A stretch of DNA of 64,000 nt from Mycogone perniciosa (lineage: Eukaryota; Ascomycota; Sordariomycetes; Hypocreales; Hypocreaceae), in assembly GCA_025331125.1 (NCBI GenBank), contig JAOALB010000194.1:1-64000 (forward strand). Reading direction: 5' to 3'. Within the stretch, counting starts at the first letter, position 1; each line of letters starts with the position of its first letter. The notes beneath the pieces are model-generated. The model saw only the letters and a list, made by a program, of their open reading frames with translations, was not told the origin of the DNA and ran no database searches. Below are positions 22,204 to 31,579 of this stretch, in pieces. Made by a program: the position numbers and the translations under genes.

Positions 22204-24417
22204 TTACTGGCGAGACCCAGGCTTCTGCGTGTTCCCCTTTACAATCTCTTCTTCCTTTTCCCCATCCTTCAGTTCAGCCCCGTCTTCACTGAACATCGTT
22301 TCCTGCGCTATACAGGGGTTAGCAGACATCTTTGAACCGTTGTCAATTTCCAAGGACTTACCACTCCATAGTTCGGCATAAACTCCGGCCCGGTCGATCA
22401 ATTCCCTGTGCGTGCCCATCTCAGCCACGCTGCCCTCCTTCAAGACAATAATCAAGTCCGAATCAAAAATCGTCCGCAGGCGATGTGCCACAAAGACGCT
22501 CGTCCGACCCTTTTCGCGGAGAATTCCATTAATGTTCACCATCAAGGCTTGTTCCGTATGTGTATCCAGCGCGCTCGTCGCCTCGTCGAAGAACAGCAGG
22601 GGCGGGTCCTTGAGCAACAAGCGGCTCATGGCCAGTCGCTGCTTCTCGCCACCAGAGATCATCATGCCTCGCTCGCCGACCTTGGTCTGGTAGCCATCAG
22701 GGAACTTTTCAATGATATCGTGGATGCGGGCGCGCTTGGCAGCGGCGACGACTTGCTCCTGAGATGCGTCGATCATGCCATAGCGGATATTGTGCTCGAC
22801 TGTATCGTTGAATAGGGGTGTATCCTGGGGCACAACGCCGATGGATTTACGCAGAGAGTCGAGAGTGACATCGCGAACGTCTTGATCATCGATGAGAATA
22901 CGACCACCTTGGACATCATAAGAACGGAAGAGCAGACGAAGCAACGTGGATTTGCCACAGCCACTTGGGCCCACGACGGCAACCTTCTTTCCTGCCGGGA
23001 TGGTAACGTTTAGATCTCGCAGAATAGGCCGATCAGGGTGATATCCAAAGTTGACATTCTCAAACTTGATCTCTCCCCCTTTGACAAGTGAGAGGGGCTT
23101 CGCGGTGGGTTTCTCGGCGATGTTGACGTTCACCTTCTGCAGGTTGAACAGTGTCTCCATGTCGAGAAGCGACTGTCGCAATTCACGATACACCGAACCC
23201 AGGAAGTTCAAAGGCACGGACAGCTGGAAAACAAGCTGGTTCACCATGACCAAGTCGCCAACCGAGAGGGACCCTGTCGCAACCCCATCAGCGGCGAGGT
23301 ACATCATGGCCGTCAAAGCCGTAGAGAAGATGATATTTTGGCCGCTGTTCAGAAGGGCCAAAGATGTAGCTACTTTTATGGAGCTCTTTTCGTATGTCTT
23401 CAATGCGTTGTCATACCTAGAAACCTCAAACTTCTCGTTGTTGAAGTACTTGACGGCTTCATAGTTGATCAGAGAGTCCACCGCCACAGTCGAGGCCTTG
23501 TTATCAGCAGCATTTGCCTGTCTGCGAAATTTTGTTCTCCAAGCCGTCGTCCAGATGGTAAAAGCCGTGTATCCCACCATAGTCAACGTAGTGATAGCCG
23601 CAAACTTGGCACCATACTGCCACGTCAGAATGCCGCACACCATGCCGATCTCCAGAGCCGTAGGAAGAATGTGGAAGACCATGCTCGTTAGGAGGAAGCT
23701 GATTCCCTTTGTTCCCCTGTCGATCGCCCGGGTCAACCCGCCCGTCTGCTTGGACAGGTGGAAGCTCAAGTCGAGACGCAGGAGGTGACTGAAGACGTTG
23801 CGGGCCACGCCACGGATAGCTTTCTGGGCAACCGAAGCAAACACTGCGTTCCGCAGCTCCTGGAAGAGTGTGGCACCTATTCTGGTGGCGCCGTACGCAA
23901 GGATCATGGTCCCCGCGATTGTGGTCGCGGTTCCGCCAACAGCAGCAATATCAATATTCATAGAGTCCACGATGCTCTTGAAGTAGAACGGCACCTGTAC
24001 GTTCAAGACCTTTGCTCCAATCAACAAGGCAACGGCAAGGCCTACGCGGACCTTGGTGCCCACGTCGCCTTTGGGCCAGAGATATCGCGACATCTCCTTC
24101 ATGATGGCCCAGTCCGCCTTGCGCTGCTCCGTCGCAGACTTGTCCGCAGGCGCAAGTGGATCATTGTTGGCTCGTTTCGCAGGGGATTTCGACGGCGCGG
24201 TAGAGGACGGTATCGTGGTCTTCGCAGCAGGCTCGCTGGTGGTGGAGGGAGTTCGCAGAGGTGCTTGTTCGCGATGCGACGGAGCCGAGGTTCGGAGGGG
24301 TTGGATTTGGATTGCGGCAATTGGCCTTTGGGGGAGCCATGGAGGGCGACTCTGAGCCTTTGTGAAGCTGCACCGCGGACAGAGGAGCGAGGCTCGAGGG
24401 AGTATTCGCGGGATCAT
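22204..24417 (-). CDS. ATM1: Mitochondrial ABC half-transporter ATM1
   Basis: Half-size ABC exporter of the mitochondrial inner membrane (ABCB7/Atm1). It exports a glutathione-linked sulfur species needed for cytosolic iron-sulfur protein assembly. 719 residues after splicing: Arg/Ser-rich mitochondrial presequence (about 1-95), membrane domain (about 120-420), nucleotide-binding domain with Walker A GPSGCGKST at 483-491, signature ISGGEKQ from 588, Walker B LLFFDEATSALD near 607-618 and switch His645. Exons 24417-22362 and 22307-22204. The 54-base intron (GTAAGT, GCTAAC, TATAG) has no stop and is a multiple of three, so the unspliced frame is also open, but splicing gives the family-typical YAELWSAQE. 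The acidic C-terminal tail ends QKPGSRQ. It is followed on the same strand by the P450 and monooxygenase genes; it is a single-copy housekeeping gene, so the neighbourhood need not be functional. Confidence 0.95.
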   Translation of the reverse strand: MIPRILPRASLLCPRCSFTKAQSRPPWLPQRPIAAIQIQPLRTSAPSHREQAPLRTPSTTSEPAAKTTIPSSTAPSKSPAKRANNDPLAPADKSATEQRKADWAIMKEMSRYLWPKGDVGTKVRVGLAVALLIGAKVLNVQVPFYFKSIVDSMNIDIAAVGGTATTIAGTMILAYGATRIGATLFQELRNAVFASVAQKAIRGVARNVFSHLLRLDLSFHLSKQTGGLTRAIDRGTKGISFLLTSMVFHILPTALEIGMVCGILTWQYGAKFAAITTLTMVGYTAFTIWTTAWRTKFRRQANAADNKASTVAVDSLINYEAVKYFNNEKFEVSRYDNALKTYEKSSIKVATSLALLNSGQNIIFSTALTAMMYLAADGVATGSLSVGDLVMVNQLVFQLSVPLNFLGSVYRELRQSLLDMETLFNLQKVNVNIAEKPTAKPLSLVKGGEIKFENVNFGYHPDRPILRDLNVTIPAGKKVAVVGPSGCGKSTLLRLLFRSYDVQGGRILIDDQDVRDVTLDSLRKSIGVVPQDTPLFNDTVEHNIRYGMIDASQEQVVAAAKRARIHDIIEKFPDGYQTKVGERGMMISGGEKQRLAMSRLLLKDPPLLFFDEATSALDTHTEQALMVNINGILREKGRTSVFVAHRLRTIFDSDLIIVLKEGSVAEMGTHRELIDRAGVYAELWSGKSLEIDNGSKMSANPCIAQETMFSEDGAELKDGEKEEEIVKGNTQKPGSRQ

Positions 24418-24816
24418 TGTCGCGGTTTACCTCGGAGACAGCATTGTGCGGATTCGCCTGGTCGCGCGGGGTGGTTTGGGCGTCTCGTGGCTCCTCGTAG
24501 GGACTACGCTTTGGCCTGCTTGTCGCAAGTATCGGATCTATATAGTTTGAAGATTCGAGCCAATTGGACTGTTTGCGATAATTTCGCGGAATTATATTGT
24601 GACTCCGCGTAAGCCAGAGTTCTGGGGTTCATGAGCCAAGATAGACTACCTAGGTATGGTGTCATAGTTCCCACCTGAGGCGCCAGATCAATAAGCCGAG
24701 CCTTAACACCGAGTCCTCGGCAGAACGAACATTCTCAATCACGTATTCGTCTTATTCGAAATGCTAAACCCCATCAACTCGGCAACTTTGGTATTAAAGC
24801 TACTAATAGTAGAGCT
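24418..24816. other. ATM1 upstream region
   Basis: 399 bases between the ATM1 start codon and the end of the P450 gene. It must contain the ATM1 promoter and the P450 3' flank. I see no clear TATA box or other motif. Confidence 0.5.
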
Positions 24817-26637
24817 TCATGTTTGTCCCGCATCGCCCTCTTGTGGCGGCTCCCTCCTCTTAATCCACACCCTGATTGGCTTCTTGGGACGCTTCGTTGC
24901 AGCAAACCTGACAGTCTTTGGCATATCCCACGATCCTCCCTTCGGTGGTTGCATATCATAAAAGGTAATGATGACTGCTGTATAAAGAAGCATTTCTCTC
25001 AGGGCAAAATGCCTGCCCTTGCACATCTTCACACTGTCGCCTAAGTAGAGTGAGTCAGCTATCATGTAGGCCAAGCCAAGGTAAGCATGAAATGGCGATG
25101 ATGACGGATACTCACCAAAGGGCCTAACGGTGCCCAAATCCGCCACCCGAGTCTTTCTTCCATTCTCATCCGCTACCTCTTTGATGTGTCTCTCGGCTTG
25201 CCACTCGGTTGGGTTCGGGAAGTATTTCGGATCGGAATGATGCATGTCGTGAGGGATATGTGCCCACGAGCCCTTCTCCAACAAGTACGACTCGTTTCCT
25301 TTGCCTCCCTCTGCCAGTACCGTATCGTCTTCCATCCACTTCGTTTCCCATCCACCAGTGTAAACCCTCATGGTTTCCACATACGCAGCTTTGAGAAGTG
25401 GGCACTTTGATACGAGGCCGTCAATGTCCACCTCCTCGAGCTCTGCCGGGACCCAGACCGCTGGTCCAAAGTCATTCTTTGGCTGGACAGCCGTGATGTA
25501 TGGCGCAATTTCCTCGCGGACCTGCTCGAGGAGCACAGGGTCGCGATAAAGCTCTAACAGCATCCAAGAGATGAGCTGATTCATATTGGCTGCCAGAGAC
25601 CATAGCAGTGCGAAGTCGAACACGCCTCGTCCCTGCGGCGACATGCCATGCTTGCGGAATTGCTCCGCCCTCTCCTTCACAAACCCACTCACGTTATCCA
25701 AGTCTTGCCATTTCTGGCCCGGTTCCTCCCCATTCAAGTGCTTCTCTAACGCTTCGTTGAACTCGTACGTATAATCCAGTATTCTTCTTCGTGCAAGTTT
25801 CCCGCGCTGCAACCGTGGCGATGGCACCCACGCGGGGGCATTTGCCGCCATGAGGACGAATGCTTCATCGAACATCCAAATCCACTTCCAGACCTCTGGG
25901 AAATTTTCAACGAAATCAGTCCCAAAGATAGCAAGACTGGCCGTCTTTGCGATGAAGTTTCGGGCAAGTTCCATCAAGTTGGCCTCGACGAATGTGTCTC
26001 CGCGAGCGTTGGCATTCTCGATGACGTCTGTGTCTGCCAGTCTCTCCCACTCCATCTGATCAGCAGGGTAGCCGTTGAAAGTAACAAAGTCAAAAATGTG
26101 CTGCTTGACATGCCGTAGCACCGTACTGGTGATCTCGCGTCGGCCGGACTCGGTGAGGAGATGCTCGTACTGAGCATGAGCATCGGGGGTCATCTGGCTG
26201 TACAGAGCCCGATCTTCCTTCCGTAAGCCGAATGTGAATTCGAGAAGATGATTTGTGAATATTTTCTCTTCAGCTGCCGGTCTTTGTATGTTGAATAGAG
26301 CGGTAGATAGTGATGGCTTGTGAATGAAGTGGTGTGTTTTGCCCAGCATCACGAGCGAGAAGATCCCATCGGGATATAGATCTCGCATGCGTGCTAGGTA
26401 GCCGTCCCTGTCAATGGCCATCCATGGAGCATTTCCAATGAATGGAAGCCAGTGGCTAGGTTTGGATGGAGTCTTTTGGATGCCATTTTTACCCGACACC
26501 GCAGAGCCTCCAGAGAGAGCCCGTGTGGTGAGGATCACGACGAGTAGGGTAGCGAAGGCTGCGAAGACGACAGAATGCTGAATATCATCGACAACCCCTC
26601 TGGTCACGGTGTTCCAAAGGACGTCGAGAGATGCCAT
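24817..26637 (-). CDS. Cytochrome P450, CYP7/8-like group
   Basis: Microsomal haem-thiolate monooxygenase, 581 residues after splicing. An N-terminal anchor (VVFAAFATLLVVILTT) is followed by a basic/proline hinge. The ExxR of helix K is ETMR in AAYVETMRVYTGG, and the haem loop reads RPFGDSVKMCKGRHFA with ligand Cys514. Residue 510 is serine where most P450s have glycine (FxxGxxxC). The sequence style matches fungal P450s resembling sterol 7-alpha or 12-alpha hydroxylases (CYP7/CYP8 type); the substrate is unknown. Exons 26637-25116 and 25040-24817. The intron (75 bases, GTGAGT, CTGAC, CTTAG) sits inside the haem loop, is a multiple of three and lacks stops; retention would insert 25 residues and destroy the loop. 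Same strand as the flavin monooxygenase, 691 bases apart, suggesting but not proving a shared pathway. Confidence 0.9.
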   Translation of the reverse strand: MASLDVLWNTVTRGVVDDIQHSVVFAAFATLLVVILTTRALSGGSAVSGKNGIQKTPSKPSHWLPFIGNAPWMAIDRDGYLARMRDLYPDGIFSLVMLGKTHHFIHKPSLSTALFNIQRPAAEEKIFTNHLLEFTFGLRKEDRALYSQMTPDAHAQYEHLLTESGRREITSTVLRHVKQHIFDFVTFNGYPADQMEWERLADTDVIENANARGDTFVEANLMELARNFIAKTASLAIFGTDFVENFPEVWKWIWMFDEAFVLMAANAPAWVPSPRLQRGKLARRRILDYTYEFNEALEKHLNGEEPGQKWQDLDNVSGFVKERAEQFRKHGMSPQGRGVFDFALLWSLAANMNQLISWMLLELYRDPVLLEQVREEIAPYITAVQPKNDFGPAVWVPAELEEVDIDGLVSKCPLLKAAYVETMRVYTGGWETKWMEDDTVLAEGGKGNESYLLEKGSWAHIPHDMHHSDPKYFPNPTEWQAERHIKEVADENGRKTRVADLGTVRPFGEYPSSSPFHAYLGLAYMIADSLYLGDSVKMCKGRHFALREMLLYTAVIITFYDMQPPKGGSWDMPKTVRFAATKRPKKPIRVWIKRREPPQEGDAGQT

Positions 26638-27328
26638 TTTGGAGGCTCAAATAGGTCAAACCGACAGAGAGTGTTAGTTTTGGGGACTTGACGAGCTGGC
26701 AGGAAGGCTTCTAATAGTGGATATCCGCATTGCGTGCCTGTGAGCCTGATTTTGCGGGTATGATTATGCGAATATTCAGGGGTTCTTCGACCTGACGCGC
26801 AGTGGGCGCAATTTCCAAGACAATCCACACGAGTCCGAATCCCCCGTATCGTTGATTGATCGCACAGTTCGGGTCTTGTTCCTCTCAAGGGAAACTATCC
26901 GGAGGGATCTCGAATCGAGTTCTGGACAAGTGCAATTTGGTGTTTCTTAGTGGCCCATTTACTGGGGTATCGGAGTGGCGTCCACTGCACTGACAGCCCC
27001 CACATACTATACTCATACTCCGTACTCACCTCACCATTAAAATGCTCCAAAGACCTGCTTCCATAAATACATGGATCTCGGAGTTGTCGATATATTTCAA
27101 CAGTATGGATACGGAGTAGGGCCGTATCCAATATTTGAGAGAAGTATCCATGTTATTGCGGGACAAGCGAAATGTGAGGGACATATATATCTGTAGTCAC
27201 AAGCTGTCAAGATCCGCAGACTCAAAAAAGCTATACTACGAAGGCTTTGCTCAGAGAATACCGACTCGAAATATACACAACGCAGAAAAGAATACACCCA
27301 GCCTCTCCATTCATTATATCCATATCCA
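26638..27328. other. Spacer with TACTCCGTA motifs, P450 upstream region
   Basis: No gene. This 691-base stretch holds the P450 promoter and the monooxygenase 3' flank. ACTCCGTACTC lies near 27008 and TACGGAGTA near 27110. Confidence 0.5.
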
Positions 27329-29365
27329 TCATGCAGCTCTCGCCGTATTCGTATCCGTCTCAGAGGCATCCCCCGAGCTCATCAGTTGGGCTGGCTCGTT
27401 CTGCTTCTTTCGCTTCCCCTCTGTCGTCTTTTTCTCCTCGGACTCCTTGTTCAGCCTCATTATTTCTTCTCTCGCCCCTTTCCAGTGCTTTCTCCTGCCC
27501 TCAAATAACCTCCAAACCACAGACGTCATGACGCCATCCATGACCATCTTGTATAGCTTCCGATCGTTCCACCAGAACATCCAACTCTTTCGCCCCCAGC
27601 CCATGTGTTCCTCCACGCCTAATCCTGCAGTCCTATCTGCCCACAGCAGCCACTCCCTCTGCGGCACAGACGCGGGAATCACAGACCCCCGTTGCGCGAG
27701 GTTACATATCCTGCGTTCCTGTTGGCCTACCCACTTCTTCATTTCTGGGACAGGGGGTAGTGACGATTTGCCAGCCCAAACCTGCGCTATACACATGCTA
27801 GCGAGGTCGGCGAGACAAAATGCGCTCGTGACGAACCAAACGCAACCCAGGAAAGCGAGCGAATCGGGCGCGTCGAGGGAGAAGACGTTCTGGTACAGAC
27901 GAGGGAACGGCCGGCCCTTTGAACCAGGAGATTGTACCCAGCCAGCTGACGGATGGGCCGAAGGATTGTATCGTGTCTCTATTATGCTTTGGTCGTACTT
28001 GTATCCCGTAGAGCAAATAACAGCGTCGGCCTCGACAACCTGCCCATCTGTCAATACCACCTTCTTCCCACCCACAAACCGTTGTATTCCTGTAATGGAT
28101 TGTACAGCCCCGGACCTGAGGTTCGAAATAAGGGTATCGGATATGACTGGGTTCGACACTCTGAGTGATGGAGCTGGATGTAGTCCCCACGCAGGATCGA
28201 CGTCGCCAAACGCATCCCTCATGATCCGTCGTGCCACTTTGTTATAGAGTCGCTCGGAAAGGCTAGGAAACAAATTGCTCATGACACCTTGTGTCTTGAT
28301 GAATCGGTAGGATATGCGGCTCATTGATGGCGCTCCATTCATGTAGCGGGGAATCTTGGCGAGTAGGTTAGCCGACTCTGATTCGATATTCTGGATGGAT
28401 AGGGGGTGCTCATACGACGATGGCGCCATGATTGTGCGATATGGAGATACTAGCTGCATGTCCAAGCAGAGCATCTGCAACATCGCCGCCGGTGTTTCCG
28501 AGTCCGACAATGATGACATTCATTCCCGCAAAGGCCTCCGGTCTAGAAATTGTTAGCATCACCCAAGTGCGGCCGGGTTATCAATATTCACTTTTTGAAA
28601 GCCCTAGAGTGGAGAATTCGCCCTGTAAATATCTCCGTGCCTTTGAGCTCGGGCATCATCGGCTGGCTATGCGGTCCTGTGGCTACAACGACCTTGTCGA
28701 ATCGCTCAGAAGGCCTTCCCTCAAATTCGAGCCTCCATTTCCCCGTTTCATCTTCTCGGGATATTCGTTTAATGGCTGTAGAGAGTCGAAAGTGAGGCCT
28801 TAGGTTGAAGTGATCTGCGTAGCTTTCGAGGTAGTCTTCGACTTGCTTGCCGGTACAATATGATGGGGCATCTGGGATAGGGGTCTCAGCAAATACTTCT
28901 TGATACCACACCACATGAATGAGACATACCGCTTGGGAAAGGAAAATCAGTGAATGCTCCCTGAAAGGATGGGTCAGCGAGATGAGCTCGTAGAGCAGAT
29001 GACGTGTGATAATCTTACTCGGTCAACAGGGACGTTGGATGTGGTCGCTGATGCTCTATTGTCAGCGAAAACACATGCCAGGGAGACAAGTCACCAAGGT
29101 CAGGGGTTAGTTTAGGGGATATCACAAACATTCTAAGATGCTCAGCGTCTCTTCATCGTCGGTGAAATGCCACAGGCCTCCAATGTAGTTGCTTCGCTCA
29201 AATCCAGTGACTTCAAAGCCTTCTTCCAGCAGATTCTTGACGGCCACAATGCCCATGGCCCCTACACCACCGTCAGCCACAAAGGGGGGGATTCACGAGA
29301 GGACGGGAAATATTACCCAGGCCAACCACAGCAGCCGTTTGCCGCCTTTCTTCTGTTTCCCTCAT
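27329..29365 (-). CDS. Flavin-containing monooxygenase, seven exons
   Basis: FAD/NADPH monooxygenase of the FMO/Baeyer-Villiger class, 559 residues; such enzymes put one oxygen atom onto nitrogen, sulfur or carbonyl groups. FAD-binding GLGAMG at 15-20; FMO-type fingerprint FTGRILHSRAFKKPE ending at about 178; NADPH-binding GLGNTGGD at 189-196. Exons: 29365-29317, 29261-29130, 29053-29019, 28960-28930, 28871-28592, 28542-28416, 28354-27329. Introns are 49-76 bases with normal borders, and two exons are only 35 and 31 bases. The exon sum is 1680 bases, exactly 560 codons, and each join restores family-like text (VPVDR-GAFTDFPFPS-DAPSY; HNHGAIV-IPRYMNG). The long open frame alone would miss the whole FAD-binding half. 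The C-terminal tail is charged (EEIMRLNKESEEKKTTEGKR), perhaps cytosolic. The P450 next door may act on the same compound; that is inference. Confidence 0.92.
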
Positions 29366-31579
29366 CGTTGTTCACACATCGTTTGGTCAAGGGAGGGAAG
29401 AGACAAAGAACGGAGAAAGTCATCTTCCTGGCCAGGTGGTATCGGACTTAATATGTATGAAAAGCAGCAGTGTCGCTTTTGCATACTTCGTACATGCTAG
29501 TAATAAAACCCGACCTTCTTGGAGCTGCACTTCCTTTCTCCGATTCCTTGGTGTTCGGGAACGCCACTGCGGAGGAAAAGCCGCACCCGCCAAGCCAGCC
29601 TAGGAGGGAAGATCGAGCACAGGGATTATCATGAGCTCGTATTTGTGTACATGTCAATGACCCGTTGTTGAAGAAGGAATCCGGGTTGTACCGAGTACGG
29701 AGTAGCCGGTGTGCAAGTAGTAAATTATTACGTTCCTTTAGACGAATTAAGTCGAGTATAGGTTTCACTTTGTCTCACTCTTGAAGCAGAAGCAGGCTGT
29801 TATCTTAATACGGAGTACGGAGTATTAGATAGTTGAAGACAAAAGCGGCAGAGAGAGCTAACCATTGAAACCCCACTACTCCGTATTAGAAGCGAAGAAA
29901 TCTCCTTCTGAAAAAGGCGAATCGTAACGCCCTGCGGCACGACCCTGTCAACTGTCTTGGACCCAAGATCGTTTTCAGAGATTTGCAATTTCCGCCATTT
30001 TCACTCGTCGACGACATCAATCTGACTGTGACGACATACGAGTACACGACATACACGACTTGCCAATACCGACAATAAAGTGATATCAATTTGTAATTTT
30101 TCTTTGTACCACAACTCCTTGTGATCTTGACGATAATACTGTGTTGCCCTGGTCCGTGAGGGGTGGAGATGCATGCTGAGGCATCGTCGTAATTTACATG
30201 TTCTGCAGCTTTCTGCAGCTGGTCTTGAGATGGGCCAGAGCCCACATCTCCCGGGCCTTTTTTCATTTTTTTTTATTAATGCTCCGTAGTCTGGACTCTC
30301 TGTATCCAGCTGAATGCTTCTCCCGCACGTTTCTTACCAGGGCCACTGATCAACTTCTCCTTGAAAGAGATCGCCCAGATTCGAATGAATGGCTTTATTT
30401 CCCCTCTATTCTCTAGCATGAGTAATCGTTATTCGTCGTATGCTGTGTTACTACCGTCTTTGGTATCCCACATGTATTGTATGGTAATACAGACATGCAT
30501 GATTTCTTCTAGGCATACCGCGAATTCCAATATGAGTTGATATACCAGACTCAGACTCTGGTAAGATATGTCTTGACCTGGCGGTCAACCCCCTTCTTTT
30601 AAAGAGCATCTCCCGTCTTAGCATCGATGGTGCTCGCCGTTCCTGAATCCCAGCTTCTTTTCCACTTACCTCTACAAAACCCATAGCTGTGACGCTCAGC
30701 ACTACCGCTATTATTCTGGCATTACGTGGCGCCCTCGTAGTGTCTAGCTACCTCCGGTTAAAGGGCTCAAAACGTCCACAATCCAAAATCCCATTGACCT
30801 TCGAGAAGTGCCATATTCCCATACTAGGATGGAGTTGGAGCTGGCCGAGTGAAGTGCCTACCGGATTTCGGCGTTCTACCGGAAGGCAAGGACAGGGCAG
30901 AGCAGATGGCATACCGGATTACTACTTCAATATAGTACCTATACTATAGTAAAACTACGAGTAGGCAAGAAAACGGGCCAGTTGGCGAATCCCCTACTGG
31001 TTAGCCTACGGGATAGCAAAGACAAAGCAGATTGCTGGGCTATACTAATACTCCTTCGTACGGAGTATATCCTGCGGCATGTCCAGTCCACCTAGCCAGC
31101 TTTATTCCAAACCGATGAGCATTAATACGCTCGTAATTCGTATACGAGAGTCTAAAATTCTCCGTGGCGCTCGCACTACCATCAACTAGACTACCATACA
31201 GTAAGTAGCTCGGCAAACGAACTCTTCCGAGGCGGCAGGCAATTGACGAATTTCCATTCCTGACCATGTACTCCGTACATACGATATAAAAGATGACTCC
31301 CCTAATACCACCCCACTCGTGTAAGCCAAACCACCCATTTGGCAGTCTAGCAATAATAGTATGTTCATCAGCCGCACGTTTCTCCTGGTAATAAAAAAAT
31401 GACACAAACCACAGCCAGTACCTCGGGATGTACGAGTACAAATGAAATTTCTCGAATTTCCCTTTCCGTCGTTGCCATTTCCGCGTCATGGCCCTCGTCC
31501 ACGGTACATGAAAAACATAAGCAAGGAATACCAAACCTAACACCCCCAACCCCATAAACGTCCATCATGACAGGATAAA
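29366..31579. other. Repeat-rich spacer upstream of the monooxygenase
   Basis: No credible gene in 2.2 kb. TACGGAGTA/TACTCCGTA copies occur near 29695, 29811 (double), 29879, 31057 and 31269. At 30,877-30,905 and 31,006-31,035 two related segments (CTACCGGAAGGCAAGGACAG and CTACGGGATAGCAAAGACAA) differ largely by G-to-A changes, like a repeat altered by RIP. A 171-codon minus-strand frame at 31040-31555 has no domain features and contains three of the intergenic motif-like tracts. Confidence 0.5.

Noticed and set aside
23758..24612. 284-codon plus-strand frame
   Set aside because: Antisense to the ATM1 membrane domain and presequence, whose minus-strand reading is unmistakable.
20036..29365. 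One secondary-metabolite cluster comprising UGT, ATM1, P450 and monooxygenase
   Set aside because: ATM1 is a housekeeping iron-sulfur gene and no polyketide, peptide or terpene synthase is present; only the P450-monooxygenase pair merits the idea.
31040..31555. 171-codon minus-strand frame
   Set aside because: Contains the intergenic TACTCCGTA motif and no protein features; likely chance.
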